Source of the DNA: Hygrophila difformis
Lineage: Eukaryota; Streptophyta; Magnoliopsida; Lamiales; Acanthaceae
DNA: 64,000 bases
Assembly (NCBI GenBank): GCA_030278955.1
Contig: JAOANR010000006.1
Location: forward strand, 12,795,915-12,859,914
Direction: 5' to 3'
This document shows, one piece after another, positions 22,816 to 34,341 of the stretch. The position numbers and the translations under genes are program-made. The stretch's first letter is position 1. Each line of letters opens with the position of its first letter. The notes below the pieces were generated by a model, which was not told the DNA's origin, did not search any database, and worked only from the letters and a program-made list of their open reading frames with translations.

Positions 22816-25800
22816 CCAAAATTTAACTTCACAGCAGGGCTGGACCATGGATTCTCAATCACACATCACTATCGTACTTATATCCATCTTATAATATTTA
22901 AGATGTAGGTTAGCAGAATTAGACCCTATTTTCAGAAAACTATAGCAGCAAAGATAACACATGAAAAATTTTACATTGACCCCCCACCAAACAAAAAGGA
23001 ATAAACAAATTCGTTCCAAAAAGAAAAAATCATTGTTACCTGAAATGCTTCTAAGCTTATTGAAGGGTTAGACAACTGTTCTGAATGTCGAAATAAGGTA
23101 TTTAGTACACCAGATCGCAGGTGACCATCAAGAGATCCTGTTAAATCATGTTATCAATATATAAAGCAATAAGCCTGGAATTCAAAATTGGAACATATAA
23201 CTATATGTGTGTGTGTCTGCATATGTATGCATAAACAAGATGGAAATTGTCTTATTGATGAAGGTATATAACAGAGAATATCAGAACACTCATAAATAAA
23301 CCTTAGTTATCCAAAAAAAAAAAAAAAAAAGCCACTTCGGATTGAAATTCATGATTTTCTTTCTTTTACTTTTCACTCAAGAAACCTTTCATCAAAATTC
23401 CCCAAAGACAACTATATAATCCGCACATATATTTGACATCAATGTGGCATGATAACCAGCTGTTTCCTGAATTAAGAAATTACTAGATAGCATATTTTAA
23501 AAGAAATCTACATCATCACTTGTTTATTTTTGTAGGTTTTTTAAATGATCTCAAAATTGGAATTATATAATATAATAATATATACTTCCCCCGTCTCGGT
23601 ACAATTGTTACGTTTGACTTTTTGGCACTATTCATTGTTTAAGTTTGATTCAAATTTTTATCATAGTTACGTAAGAAAAAACATAGTCAAGTGAGATCTT
23701 GTTAAATTCGTGTAATCTTGTAGTTTTAGACAATGAAATTTTTATATCTTTTTATTGTGCACAATTTAAGTTATTAACCATTAAAAATGTGTATTGGCAT
23801 ACGTGCCAGGTGGGTTCGTAACAAAAATATTGAGACGGAGGTAGTATATTAAAAATTGGTTAACATGTCGTGGAGATATCCGACAATTCAGAAGTATTCA
23901 GACATTGTGTTTAACATACATTTGTTCTCCCCCTGTTGAAAAAATACCCCATTCTCTCTACCCACTAATTAAATACCCTATCACTCTCTTCCTTAAATCA
24001 GATGCCCAGCAGCAAATCTAACACCTACAATAAAAATGGAGGAGGTATAACATAATAAATTTTCAGAAGTATATCACAAACAGAGAGAGAAATTTTGATT
24101 GTGTATATTCATCCTTATAGTAAGGTTAAGATTCCATAACATACATGGAAAAGGGTTTTAATACAGATTAGGGTTGATAATTTTTTCATGGATAGGTACA
24201 ACATACATGATATGTTCCTTTCACTAGAGAAGACGAGAAACTTCTTCATGTTTCACTTACAAAGAAGTAGCAAATAGCATTCCTAAATTAGTTCTAAAAA
24301 GATTGTGTTAACCTAATGATAGCATGAATGATGAATCCAAGGAACTTGAGAAATGCAACCACACTCAGGTTTCAGCAAACATAATATGTTTGATGAAAGA
24401 AATCTGCTAACCTGTAGATACTTCATCCAAAAGCTTGTTGTTGACACATTTTGAGGGGGGAGACACAGAAAGAGCTATAGTCAAGCAATTAACTGCAAGT
24501 GCCTACAATTGTAATTTGTAATTTGTAAACCCGTAATATGTATAAATTCTGCTCTAAAAACTCACCACATATGCATCAAATGAAGTCACACTTAAAAAGG
24601 AAACAAATTGAAGGTGCAAAGTGAAGGCTTCATATAGAAGTGCTAATATGGAATCACAAAGCAGGTTGGCAAATGTGTAGCTTTAGTATACAATGCTCAA
24701 TGGAAAGAATGAACAGAATTTAATGAAGATGGCAAATGCTCATTTCAGGGGTATAAAAGTTCCACATAAAGAGCCAGAGATTACATTGAAAACAATTGGA
24801 GGCACATCCCTATGGAAAAGATAGGCACTCGAGAGAATGCCTCCTAGCCTAAGAAGATATTTTCTCAATATCCTTAACTGTGACAAATCAATCAATCCTC
24901 GAATTCCGGAAATTCATCAGTTCAAATTGAAGTATAAGAAAATCCTGAGAAGCCATAAAGAGAGCCCAAAAATGATGATAATAACAAAATCTTTTACTAA
25001 CCAGCAAACTGTTTTGATCACTTCGAAACGAAAAGCCGTGTTCAATTCTGGATTGAATTGACAAGATAACCATTGAGAGTAGCTCTGAAGACATTCTTGA
25101 ATACCTATTAATGAGCTAACCCAGTTAGATACATTTAAAAATAAGTTTAGCATAATTAATCATCAAAAAAGTATGATCTATCGATTTTTCGGCATAGCAA
25201 ATGCACAGTATTAACAGTTGTCAGGTTTCCATTTTCCATTTCCTCAGTAGAAAGGTCCCTTTGAAAACTTGAACTTTACTAATTCCACAACCCAAAAAGT
25301 AAAAAATCGTCATTCAGTATTGTCCTATCTTTTCCGAATAACATTCTTGATTCTTATGATTAACGAAGGCTCACAACTAAGATTTAAATAAGAAGCAAAC
25401 TAAGCAATACTTTACTAGTGATAAAAAGTCCTACCACATGACCAAATCCCAAAACAGAGACTGAGGAATCACTGCTCTCAACAAGAGAATGATAGTGATA
25501 GACAGAGACAGAGGACTCACCAGATTGCACAGGTCATTTCCTACCATCTTGTATATTCTTCAATTCTTAATTATATCAATTAGCAACTATTCAAAAGGAT
25601 ACTTATGTTGATTTTGGGAAAAAAAACATGACAGTAAAAGAACCAGATCGAGGAGACAAAAACTATTCACAGGAATTTCAAAGCAACGCACTTACGGCGT
25701 AGATGACATCAAATGCGTCAGGATTTTGAATGCCAATGCCAGCAACTTCCTGTTTGTTTCCCTCTCAATTAAATATAAAGTACCTATTCGTTCATATTGG

Positions 25801-28800
25801 GATTGTGGCCATTATATGCAGTCACAAAATTATAGTTCAAGAAGGCAATCAAAAAGCCGGAAATTTTGAAACAAAACCATACAGCAATGTAGCATTTGAG
25901 TACCTGAATGCAATTGCATCAATATATGCCCAAGAGAAATAGACAAAGCGGTGAAAGACCCACACTTGGAGGACTCTTTGAATTCTGCTACCTGAAGGGA
26001 AACAGATGCAGGCCCATCTAACATCACCAGAATAGTTGAACCAGCTGCAATCCTCACCTAAGCCATGACATTGGTATCCCATAAGAGAAGTAAACTAATG
26101 GAAGCCAAGATAGGGCACGAGTTACTTGTTTGATTCAAACTGCAGAGAATACAAATGAACCTTCAAGGAAGGATCATATAGCAGGCAACTCAAGAGGGTA
26201 GTCTCATATTTCCTGCAAATAAGAAGAGTTAAATATTTGATAAAAGACGAAGACACACAATTAGATGTTTTAAGCTAATGGTAGCGGTGGCTAACAGATA
26301 ACTGAGAATAAACATATTTCATAAACAAGTGATAGGAAGCAGAAAGATTCACTTGTGTTGTAGGACATCGGTGGATGGTAAAAGCATTGTCCATTGGGAG
26401 GTAAATAATTTGGGATCAGCGCGGCAGAGATCCTTGAAACAATACTCAGGAGTTAGGCAAAAATATCAAAATAAATAAATAAATAAATAAATAATAGATC
26501 ATTGGAAACATGTGAATATTTTATCACAATGATTCTCAGCTCTGTATCATGTGCAAGCGTCTAGTTCATTGCATTCCGTCTCTCAGGCTTTCTAGTAAAC
26601 TCATATCAAAACAAGTACTATGAATACACTCCTTGTTATTTTAGCAGGCAAATGACTGGAAGCAAGATATATGCTATATAGATGGACAACACAAATATAT
26701 AAAATACTGAATGTCCATTAACTGTTATAAACTATACAAACCAATCACAATTTTCTGTTTAAGAAGAAAAGAAACGCGCCCAACGAATACAAAAGGAGCG
26801 AAATATATATAGATATACTGATACAACTAGATAAATCATAAATGTATAACTTAATGCATGGTGTGAAATAAAATGAGATCATGAAGCCATATTTAGTTGG
26901 GAACACGAGAAATCAAATACACCCCCAAAGGACACACACACACACGGAGGAGGAGGAGGAATAAATAAATCGAAGAGAAAAATGAAGGAAAGGGCCGAAA
27001 CTTGAAACTCAGAGCATGTTTTAACAATGCAAAATCATAGTAAAAAAGAAGACAAACAAACCTGTATACAAAGAATTGCACCTAACCTAGCCTCCACAAA
27101 TGGAGCAGCATTGTCTGTCAATGATCCATCACTATCGCTGCACTCTGAATCTGATGTGATAAATTCCTGTTTCAGTATCACAGCCTCCTCATCTTTGTGG
27201 TGTTGATGTCCAACAAATTTCCTCCGCAAGTGTGGAGGCCTATAAGGTCCACTACTTGATCCATTAGATGATTGTAAGGTCTGCTTCTGGATCACTGGAC
27301 TAACTTCCTTGTGATTATTTGATTGATTTTTCATGCGGGAATTATTTACAAGGCCATAACAGAAAAAAATCTTCAATGATGCTACAAAGCCAGCCACCTA
27401 ATGAAATATTACACTACAATCAAGTTAGTGGAATGCAGGAGTATATTACAATTTTTGGCATACTACACGAAACAGTTTCTTACATGTTCAGCCAGATATC
27501 CTCGTGGTTCTGCTAGAACCAAGTGCAGACAATGGAGAAGCTCTGTATAAAGTCTGCACACGATAAAAATTCCATAAAATTTAAAAATCCTTGTGAGCTG
27601 ATTATTCAAACAAAATTTTGAATAAGGGAACAGAATATTACATGGCACTGTCATTATCCTCCAATAGAAAGCTCCTAGATGCACATAAGTCCATGACTTT
27701 CCTAAGTACCTATGGAAAAAAGTTCTGAAATTATATACTCTAAGTTTGCATAGATGCATGACACAGTCTGTGCATACCTCAATTGTTGATTGCCAAATGT
27801 TGATTGACAAAGAAGAACCAACTTTCAAGTAAACATCACCAATCATGCCAAATGCAACTGTTAGGACTTCCATTACACCAGCTGATATGGTAGGCTTATC
27901 ACTAAAATAAGTAGAGTGCACTGACTCCCTTTGGAATTGCTCAACAACATGAAGAACCATCTTCAATAGTTTCTCATTTTCCAACTGCAAATCAACTGTT
28001 TGATATAAACCAAAAAGGAACCTGAAAGTAAATAACTCATCTGAATAAATATAGATGATATGTGGACTAGCATATGGGCATCTGAAAAAAAAAACCACTT
28101 GAAAAGACCAACCACAAAATATTGAAATAATGAAGAAAACCTACAGAGGCTAGGGGAAAATAATGTTAAGTTGTGAAGCCTGACCAATTTTTCCCCTAGG
28201 TCAAATCTAGGTCATAGATGATATGTGGAGTACCACTTGAAAAGATCAAGCAGAAAATAGTGAAATAATGAAGAAAACGTTGAAACTAGGGGAAAATAAT
28301 GTTAAGTTGCGAAGCCTGATCTATTTTTTCCCTAGGTCAAATGTTGTGACTTGTGAATCTCCGTCAATCAGGCAGCCCTAAGTCAACTTTTCTCAATATA
28401 ACTATATTTCTCTTTATAAATCTGTAACCCTGAGCTGAAAGCAGAAATAAAATCCTCAATTTTTCTGTAACTTTAACACGATTACTCTGATCGTGTGAAC
28501 CATGCAAATCCTTGTATTCTTGTTTTGATTTGCATACATATTATAGTTTATCGATCTTAAACCTAACAAGTGGTATCATAGGCATGGCTGAAGATGGGGA
28601 GGTTAAGATAAATAAATATGACGATCACAATTTTGGCTTTAGAAGGTGCAAATCGAAGACTCTGGGCGAAAATCTGAAATAGGAAAATTGCGACTTGTTG
28701 GATCGACAGGCTCTTGCTGTAGTGAGGTTGTCATTGGCAAAGCATGTTTCTCATAACATTATCAACAAAAAGACAATGTTTGGGTTGATCAAGGCATTAT

Positions 28801-30348
28801 CCAACATGTACGAGAAACCAACGGCTACGAATAGGGTTTTCTTAATGAAACAATTGTGAATATGAAGATGAAGGAAGGAACGTCGGTGACAAATCATGTG
28901 AAAAAATTTAATCAAATACTATCTGAGCTAGCATTAGTTGATATTAAATTCAATGATGACGTCCAGGTGTTTTTCTTATCTTCAATGCCAGAAAGTTGGT
29001 CTAGGACTACTAAAACAGTTAGCAGATCATCGTCAAGAACTACTAAGCTTACCTATGAAGGCATTCTCGATTTGATCCTAAGTAAGGATGTTCACAGGAG
29101 GAATATAAAGGAAAACTCAGGCAGTTTTGTTAAGTAAGAGGACGGGGCAGAAAAACCAACAGAGGAAGCAATGATAAGAGGAAGATCAAAATCAAGGAAA
29201 GAGGCAAGTCCAAGAACAGAAAAGACGTTATCTACTGGAAAAGCATAGAGAATGATACCCAAAACATTCATTAGATAAAGGTAAGAAGAAAATGAGCGCT
29301 GTTGAATAGAATGTCCGATTGAATCATGGATTATGGATTTGGGTGCTTGGTTTCACACTAGCCACAGGTAAGAAGTGATGCAAAATTTCATGCAATACAG
29401 CGGGAATATGAGGTTGGACATTGAAGAATGTCAAATATAATCCGGACATGAAAAAGCTGCTATATCAATGTAGCAATTAGACAATAAAGGCCATTAAGTT
29501 GTTTTTGGCAATCACCAGTGAAAAGTAACAAAAGTGAACTAGTTTGCCTGTAGCATGATTATGCTGATCACGTGAACCATGTAAATTCTAGGGTTTTTCT
29601 TAATTTAATTCGCATCTATATAAAAGTTTATTGATCTTAAACCTAAGAAATAGAAGTGAACTATAATCATGGGGAGATTAAACTAACGCAAATACAAAGC
29701 AGCAAACATTCCATAAAACAAAACACACTTGCCCTATAAGCATTCACGCTTTGGAACATGAGTCCAAGTGTGTGAAAGATACTGGAATAAAGGGATGGCG
29801 GGGGAGTGAAGAAAAATAAATTAGCACACCGTAGAATTTCTAAACATTGTTTTGTTGCTTTAACCATGTCGTTTCTGATTAATACTCTCTCTGTTTTTGC
29901 TTTTCCAAACAAAACAAGCAGTGTCCTTTCAAAAGATTCAAGGATATGAGCCCAAGACATCGAGTTTATTTCCAGGGAAGAACAATTGTTGACGCGATGG
30001 ATCTGAAACAAATAAGTGTACACATGATTATTACAATACATTATTCTAAGGTATTAGCATAGACTAAGATTGAATTATTACAGCACATTAGTCTCCCTAA
30101 CAGGAGTATCAATCTGGACATCAATACTGTAGAACACACAAGAATAGAAAAGAACAGAACTCCAATATAATAATTGTATCTCCTTTTTCATTTTTCTCTT
30201 TTTTTTTTCTTGAAAAATGGATAATAAACTGTATCCACATTATGCTAGGATAATAATTTAAAATAAAAAAATTAAATTATTAAAAAAATACCTGCAAATT
30301 GCTTTCCTCCATCAATTTTTCTTTGGCTTGATCGCATAATGCCCTTAC
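13794..30348 (-). CDS. HEATR6: HEAT repeat-containing protein 6 (HEATR6-type ARM-repeat protein), N-terminal exon not found
   Basis: The family is a large alpha-helical HEAT/ARM scaffold of unknown biochemical role (Arabidopsis At4g38120 is the relative I recall). Exons, high to low: 30292-30348, 29830-30002, 27778-28021, 27642-27709, 27484-27553, 27062-27397, 26353-26432, 26161-26212, 25904-26057, 25696-25783, 25002-25104, 24412-24502, 23040-23137, 21568-21747, 20410-20661, 19767-19862, 19385-19479, 19233-19296, 18893-18974, 18722-18795, 17655-17903, 17489-17562, 16469-16575, 15337-15455, 14251-14328, 13794-14003. All have GT-AG borders and join in frame to 1097 codons plus TAA. Recognition points: GPYRPPHLRRK and SDSECSDSDGS (exon at 27062), DLCRADPK..QWTMLLPSTDVLQ, LQVAEFKESSKCGSFTALS, PYSRM, VPSVRSAGCRAIGVI, VRVTASWALANIC, VKANAVRALGNLARF and VQWNVCHALSNLF. 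Residues about 205-440 would correspond to the DUF4042 region. The first 60-100 residues usual for the family are missing. Introns carry many transposons. Confidence 0.88.
14625..15139. mobile_element. Stowaway MITE interrupted by a second Stowaway
   Basis: Outer ends CTCCCTCCGTTTTTGTAGGTG and ACCTAAAAAAACGGAGGGAG lie between TA duplications (14623-14624, 15140-15141). Inside is an independent Stowaway (14804-15056) with its own TA duplication. Without the insert the outer element is about 260 bp, like its relatives. It lies in a HEATR6 intron between exons 14251-14328 and 15337-15455. Confidence 0.85.
14804..15056. mobile_element. Inner Stowaway MITE (nested)
   Basis: Ends CTCCCTCCGTTCCTTAATAG and AAAATGAACGGAGGGAG; TA at 14802-14803 and 15057-15058. 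Its interior (TTGTCTCTTTCAGCTCAATTT) differs from the outer copy, so it is a different subfamily. Confidence 0.85.
20076..20152 (+). repeat. Compound (TG)n(GA)n microsatellite
   Basis: A TG run is followed by a GA run (interrupted by GC and TA) in a HEATR6 intron between exons 19767-19862 and 20410-20661. On the transcribed strand this is a TC/CA tract. Confidence 0.9.
21810..21852 (+). repeat. (TAA)n(TGA)n microsatellite
   Basis: An array of AATAATAAT passes into GATGATGATGATGATGAT within a HEATR6 intron. Confidence 0.85.
21963..22075 (+). repeat. Possible SINE fragment
   Basis: CCAGCCAGGTCAGCAAGG precedes CCGATTCGACCCCTGG, which resembles a tRNA box B (GATTCGACCCC). No second copy in the window confirms it and the ends are undefined. 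Confidence 0.35.
22588..22782 (+). mobile_element. Mini LTR retroelement (TRIM-like) with about 45-bp interior
   Basis: A short LTR end (GGTGTGAGCCTCCCATGG, then TTTCTACA) is followed at once by TGGTATCAAAACG, a tRNA-Met primer site. About 45 bp later comes the purine tract CTCGGGGGAGGG and then TGTCAAGATCCCGGATCGG (22666), which looks like the start of the second LTR. That LTR ends GTGAGCCAAGATCCATAG then TTTCTATAG, matching the first LTR end. A run of about 29 A residues follows. The left LTR is truncated. It lies in a HEATR6 intron. Confidence 0.6.
23585..23844. mobile_element. Stowaway MITE
   Basis: Ends CTTCCCCCGTCTCGG and TTGAGACGGAGGTAG; TA at 23583-23584 and 23845-23846. The interior shares ACATAGTCAAGTGAGATCTTG with the copy at 14625. 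It lies in a HEATR6 intron. Confidence 0.85.
26466..26495 (+). repeat. (AAAT)n microsatellite
   Basis: About seven copies of AAAT or TAAA lie just upstream (in gene orientation) of the exon at 26353-26432. Confidence 0.85.
28050..28341 (+). repeat. Tandem duplication next to the Copia insertion
   Basis: Two imperfect units (about 28050-28210 and 28213-28341) share ATAGATGATATGTGGA, ACCACTTGAAAAGA, AATAATGAAGAAAAC, AATAATGTTAAGTTG and TTTCCCCTAGGTCAAAT or close variants. The second unit ends exactly where the Copia LTR starts. Confidence 0.75.
28342..29648 (+). mobile_element. Short, decayed Ty1/Copia element in a HEATR6 intron
   Basis: The left LTR runs from TGTTGTGACTTG (28342) to CCTAACA (28568), about 227 bp. 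A primer site AGTGGTATCATAGGC follows, then a gag reading frame (see separate entry) and a trace of the protease motif (SWIMDLGAWFH near 29330). A truncated right LTR (about 29555-29648) repeats TGATCACGTGAACCATG and TTTATTGATCTTAAACCTAA of the left one. Integrase and reverse transcriptase are gone. It lies opposite to the host gene, in the intron between exons 27778-28021 and 29830-30002. Confidence 0.8.
28584..29340 (+). pseudogene. Copia gag pseudogene (UBN2 type)
   Basis: An ATG at 28584 begins MAEDGEVKINKYDDHNFGF, matching the Copia gag start K(F/Y)DG.NF..W. After frame breaks, an intact stretch 28856-29137 contains MKMKEGTSVTNHVKKFNQI, LSSMPESWS and ILDLILSKDVHRR, the standard gag helices. 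Several stops and frameshifts make it non-functional. Confidence 0.8.
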
Positions 30349-31720
30349 CTAGATTATATGCAGAAAATTTTGGTTTTAAAACTCATGTAAATGGAAAAAA
30401 TATACAAGCTACAGAAATAGGGGAAGGAAAACATAATTGGCGTTGAATAAGAATAGGCACAGAGAAGGAATAACCCAGCTCTTAATTCAACACCAACATG
30501 AACACAATAACGTCCGACAAGGAATCCTAAGAAGTTCATAATTGGGAGTTGGATCCAATAGGAATGAAAGGTAACAGAAACAAGATAATTGAAAAGAACA
30601 TTACTGTCTTCCAAAGAAAAGTTCTAGGCTTCTAGATTGTTGCTAAGTAAAAATTGCCAACATCTGCTCAACAAAAAATGGCAGAAGAAAATATAAACTA
30701 CGAGGAGTAAAAACTAAAAAGTTTAAACTAATTCAGTGATTAAATAGAGCCACATGCTTTCTAAGAAGAACCCTAGAAAAGGATGTGCCCGCATGATAAA
30801 CTTTGGCACTCAAACCACAATAAGTAACAGGTTCTAAAAATTGATTGAGTAATCCTTGAGTTAAATAATAGTGAGAGGCAAGAGTATGATAACGAGAAGT
30901 GCAAAAAATAAAACAAAGACGACAAATGAGTTGTAAGTTCAATTAAAGGGCCAGGAAAACCTATTTATTTTCTTATTTTGTCAGGTTTTAAGATCAAAAT
31001 TCCACACATAGTTTTACTCCTAGAATGTTGAAAGGAGGCAAAACTCAATACTTGTGTAGAATTCCCGTTCTGTCTATGATCGAGCAAGATGTTGTGCATC
31101 CATATTTCTAATTAAGGTAGCAAGAAGCCATTGTGGTATGAATTATTATCACAATTCGAGGGTCGTTCCAAAAAAAGAAGTAACGAAACTGCTCAAAGTA
31201 TTGAACATCTCCAATGGATCTCATATTGAAAGCAGTGGATCAAAATCAATAATTGGCACTTCACGAGAACTCGTGGCGCACTCAATCTTGAATTTTAAAA
31301 GAAAGCAACAAAACCCTATTAATTCCACGAACTCTTCAGTAACTCCAATAAAGCAAAATCCAGTAGGCGAAAAAGATACACCTCTTGCTCGGATAAGGGT
31401 CTGCATAGCATGAGCTGAGCAATTCGGTAATCGAGATTCCAAACAGATCCGGAAGCACCGCCCGAGCCCACTGACGTGTCCATGAGACACGGTAGATATC
31501 TTGAATTTTCCGGCGCGGCGCGATGCGATTGATTCGTCTGATGGCGCCGTTTTCTTGTTTGGAAGAGTAGAGACTACAAGAGAAGAGGACTGCGATTGAG
31601 AGAATGAGTGTGTAACGTTGGAAATGACTCAAAAACCTCCTTACATTCGAAGCTGATGAAACAGATATGAGGTTACTTTAGTAATTTCGTGATTCAATTG
31701 AAAGGAGGAGAAGTGTATTT
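30349..31720 (-). other. Upstream part of the HEATR6-type gene; first exon not identified
   Basis: The acceptor at 30349 implies at least one more upstream exon. The family N-terminus (an RSWRTAFLTLRDE-like start) is not visible here in any frame. One compact minus-strand frame, 31319-31483 (ATG, 54 codons, TAA), has protein-like composition (RIAQLMLCRPLSEQEVYLF), but its link to the gene is unproven. AT-rich sequence with ATTTAAATAC on the minus strand near 31710 could be a core promoter. Confidence 0.35.
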
Positions 31721-33056
31721 AAATTGTGTGGACCGCGGAGACAAATTAAGGCCCAAACGAGCTCAAAATTGGAAAACAGGAATGGCTTTTCTGATCTCAC
31801 CCTGCAAAGGCCTAACCTGATTTGGTGCAACATAATTTAAATTTTTAAATTAAATACTTCACATGTGAGCTCTTCTGAAAAATCATCACGAAATTTGCTT
31901 TTCTTTTATGTTTAAATGTAGCATTAAATTAAAATTAATTAATCTCTTCTTGTACAAGTGTTTTATTTTTTAGAATTACATAAAATAATAAAATTAAAAA
32001 ATTATGTATGACACTATATATAATATCTGCATGTGAATATGTGATATTGTTTCGAGCCATTATTTTATTGTAAGTGAGCCACCTAATAATCAATGTTTTT
32101 TTGACATGTCCCACAAAGGTAAACGTTTTTATGGCGTACATGGTATAAATCAATCCGATTACGTACGTAATTTTAATATCAAGCATATATCATCAATAGA
32201 ATTATATATAGTGGAAATGTGGAAGTGGGATGAAAAAAGTGGTTGTTAATCGATCCATCAATATAATTCCTTTAAACATGTACAGTGAGGAATGGGACAC
32301 AAATCCATAATTCTGTTCGACTGGCAAAGCAAGGAATCGTTTCGTTTGTGTGAGAGTTGGTGGATTCACTCATCATTGCCATATAATCAAAAGGGACATC
32401 CTTTCCTTGGCACTAGCTACTATACTTCTTCACTCTTTTCTTTTTTATTTTTCTTTTCACCCCATCAAACCAAATTAAAAAGCCCTTTATTTTTTTTTTT
32501 ATTTTTTTTTCAAGATTCAAAACTAATCATTCCCATTTGAAAATTTGTCTCCCTCAAAAAAATTCTTTTTTAAGCACTTTTGCATGCAAATATTATGCCC
32601 CATGAATTTGTGGATCGGAGATCCCACCATGCATCATTAAGGCTTCCACCAAACTAACCAAATTAATCGCCAATCTATTTTCGTTTTCTAGCATGTGTAT
32701 AAATATCTAATTACGTTATATATGGATACGTTTAAAACACACCAGGCAAGAACGTGCGCGGGGAAGCTGTCGAGCACGTCTAAAACACCAGAAAAATATT
32801 ACTCCGTAATAATCGATCGATCGTGGGCGGAATGGAACAAGTGCACAGAAACGTATAGGACCAAAGAAGTTAAACCTAATCAAGACGACCAGAAAGAAAG
32901 CAGGTGGGAGGACGTCGGTGAAGCAACGGCAGGAGCCTGGAGTTCTGCACATGATCAGTTGGGGGCGACCGGAAAAGCGAGGGACAACCTAAACCACAGC
33001 GACAAGACCTTAGCTGCTGGGGGTTACTATGGTGCATGGGGAGAAAACAGGTGTAT
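31721..33056. other. Intergenic, nothing recognised
   Basis: AT-rich sequence with short chance frames (32292-32540, 32695-33117) that show no domain. No repeat termini were found. Confidence 0.4.
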
Positions 33057-33371
33057 ATGTAGAAATTCATGGATGGGAGACTCACACCTAAAACTAAATA
33101 AAAAATCGATAAGTTGAGTTGCTCCCAATCATATAATGTAGAAATTCATGGTGAGAGACTCACACCTACAACACTCTCCTCTCGAAGTGATATCCATCTC
33201 AAATTCAGGATCAAATATACCCAACCCGGGCACCATGGCTCTAATACCATATAGAAATTCATGGTGGGACGCTCACACCTAAAACGAATTGATGATAGGT
33301 TGAGCTGCCCCAGCCATATAAGATTGGAAAATGGATAGATACATCACAACCGATGTGGGATACCACATTAT
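33057..33371 (-). mobile_element. Mini LTR retroelement (TRIM-like), minus strand
   Basis: On the minus strand, TGTGGTATCCCACATCGG (from 33369) starts an LTR of about 114 bp ending ACCATGAATTTCTA. The primer site TATGGTATTAGAGCCATGG (33255-33237) follows. Roughly 60 bp further is the purine tract GAGAGGAGAG, and then TGTTGTAGGTGTGAGTCTC. The LTR end block (GGTGTGAG..TCCCA.CCATGAATTTCTA) appears three times (about 33060, 33140 and 33256), so the right side is rearranged. No coding capacity exists. Confidence 0.6.
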
Positions 33372-34157
33372 ATACATACCATTGTCAGGACTCAGGAAAA
33401 GAGACGAAGGTCACGAAGCTGAGACAGTGAGACGACAAGTTGCGGGGACTGCAAAGCGCTGCGAGTTAGAGGGTTCATGTACACTAGACATTACATATAA
33501 ATTATAATTAAAATACATTATTTAACATAACAAAAAATTAAATGTGTACCTATATTGTGTTAACTAATAGAAAAATAGATACTACTACTTCCGTAATTAT
33601 TACGCTTAAAGTATGTACTGTATTTTTTATTTATTCAATTCAGCAATAATCCAAAGTATGATTATCACAAATCAAACTAACGCCAGGGCATCTCTAAAAA
33701 CGCATACAAAGAACTTTGCTTACTCCATCTCATATTAGAATCACGTTATTTAATTTAATTAATATATATCTACCATTTCTTACTTCATAAAATTTGTAAG
33801 TTTAAATTGAAAATCTTGTCCATTAGTAACAAATTACTTCTTACTTGATTTACTTTTTTCCCAAAATAATCCAAAATACAATGCAATAAGACCGAATTTT
33901 TGTGATTTTTAGAGGGGCCATATATAATGATTCCACGAATATATGAAGCACATGGGCCCACTGCCCCCCCCCCCCCCCCCCTTTTTTTTTTTTTAAAATC
34001 CAAGATAAGGTGTTTGACTGATGCACCAATTTCTCATACAATAATTGGAATTTGGATGGAGTTCCTTTAACAGTTTACAGTTACAAGAAGTATTTTCTTG
34101 TTTTCGTATGTATGTATACGCATGCCGCTGCTCGCGAATTTCTTTACTACATAGATA
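33372..34157. other. Intergenic; long C-run joined to a T-run
   Basis: Nothing gene-like was seen. Around 33964-33994 a homopolymer of roughly 18 C is followed by roughly 13 T. Minus-strand frames across it (33785-34041) encode only Lys and Gly runs. Confidence 0.5.
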
Positions 34158-34159
34158 CT

Positions 34160-34290
34160 TCCTCCGTTTTTAAATATTTGTCCGATTCACAAATGGGTCA
34201 GTATCAAACTTGAGTTATTAATGGTTTAAAATATGCATTAGACTGTGTGCTGGGTGTGTCCGTAACAAAAAATTAAAAACAGAGGAAATA
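34160..34290. mobile_element. Internally deleted Stowaway MITE
   Basis: Ends CTTCCTCCGTTTTTAAATA and TTAAAAACAGAGGAAATA with TA flanks. The interior GTGTGCTGGGTGTGTCCGTAAC resembles the copy at 23585 (GTGCCAGGTGGGTTCGTAAC). At 131 bp it is half length. Confidence 0.65.
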
Positions 34291-34341
34291 TATTATTGTC
34301 ACACGTAATTTCCAACAGCGGATCAATTATCCATTAATCCG

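Noticed and set aside
31336..31632. 98-codon minus-strand frame starting SHFQRYTLILS as HEATR6 exon 1
   Set aside because: It does not resemble the family N-terminus and no splice donor was found that joins it in phase to the exon at 30292-30348.
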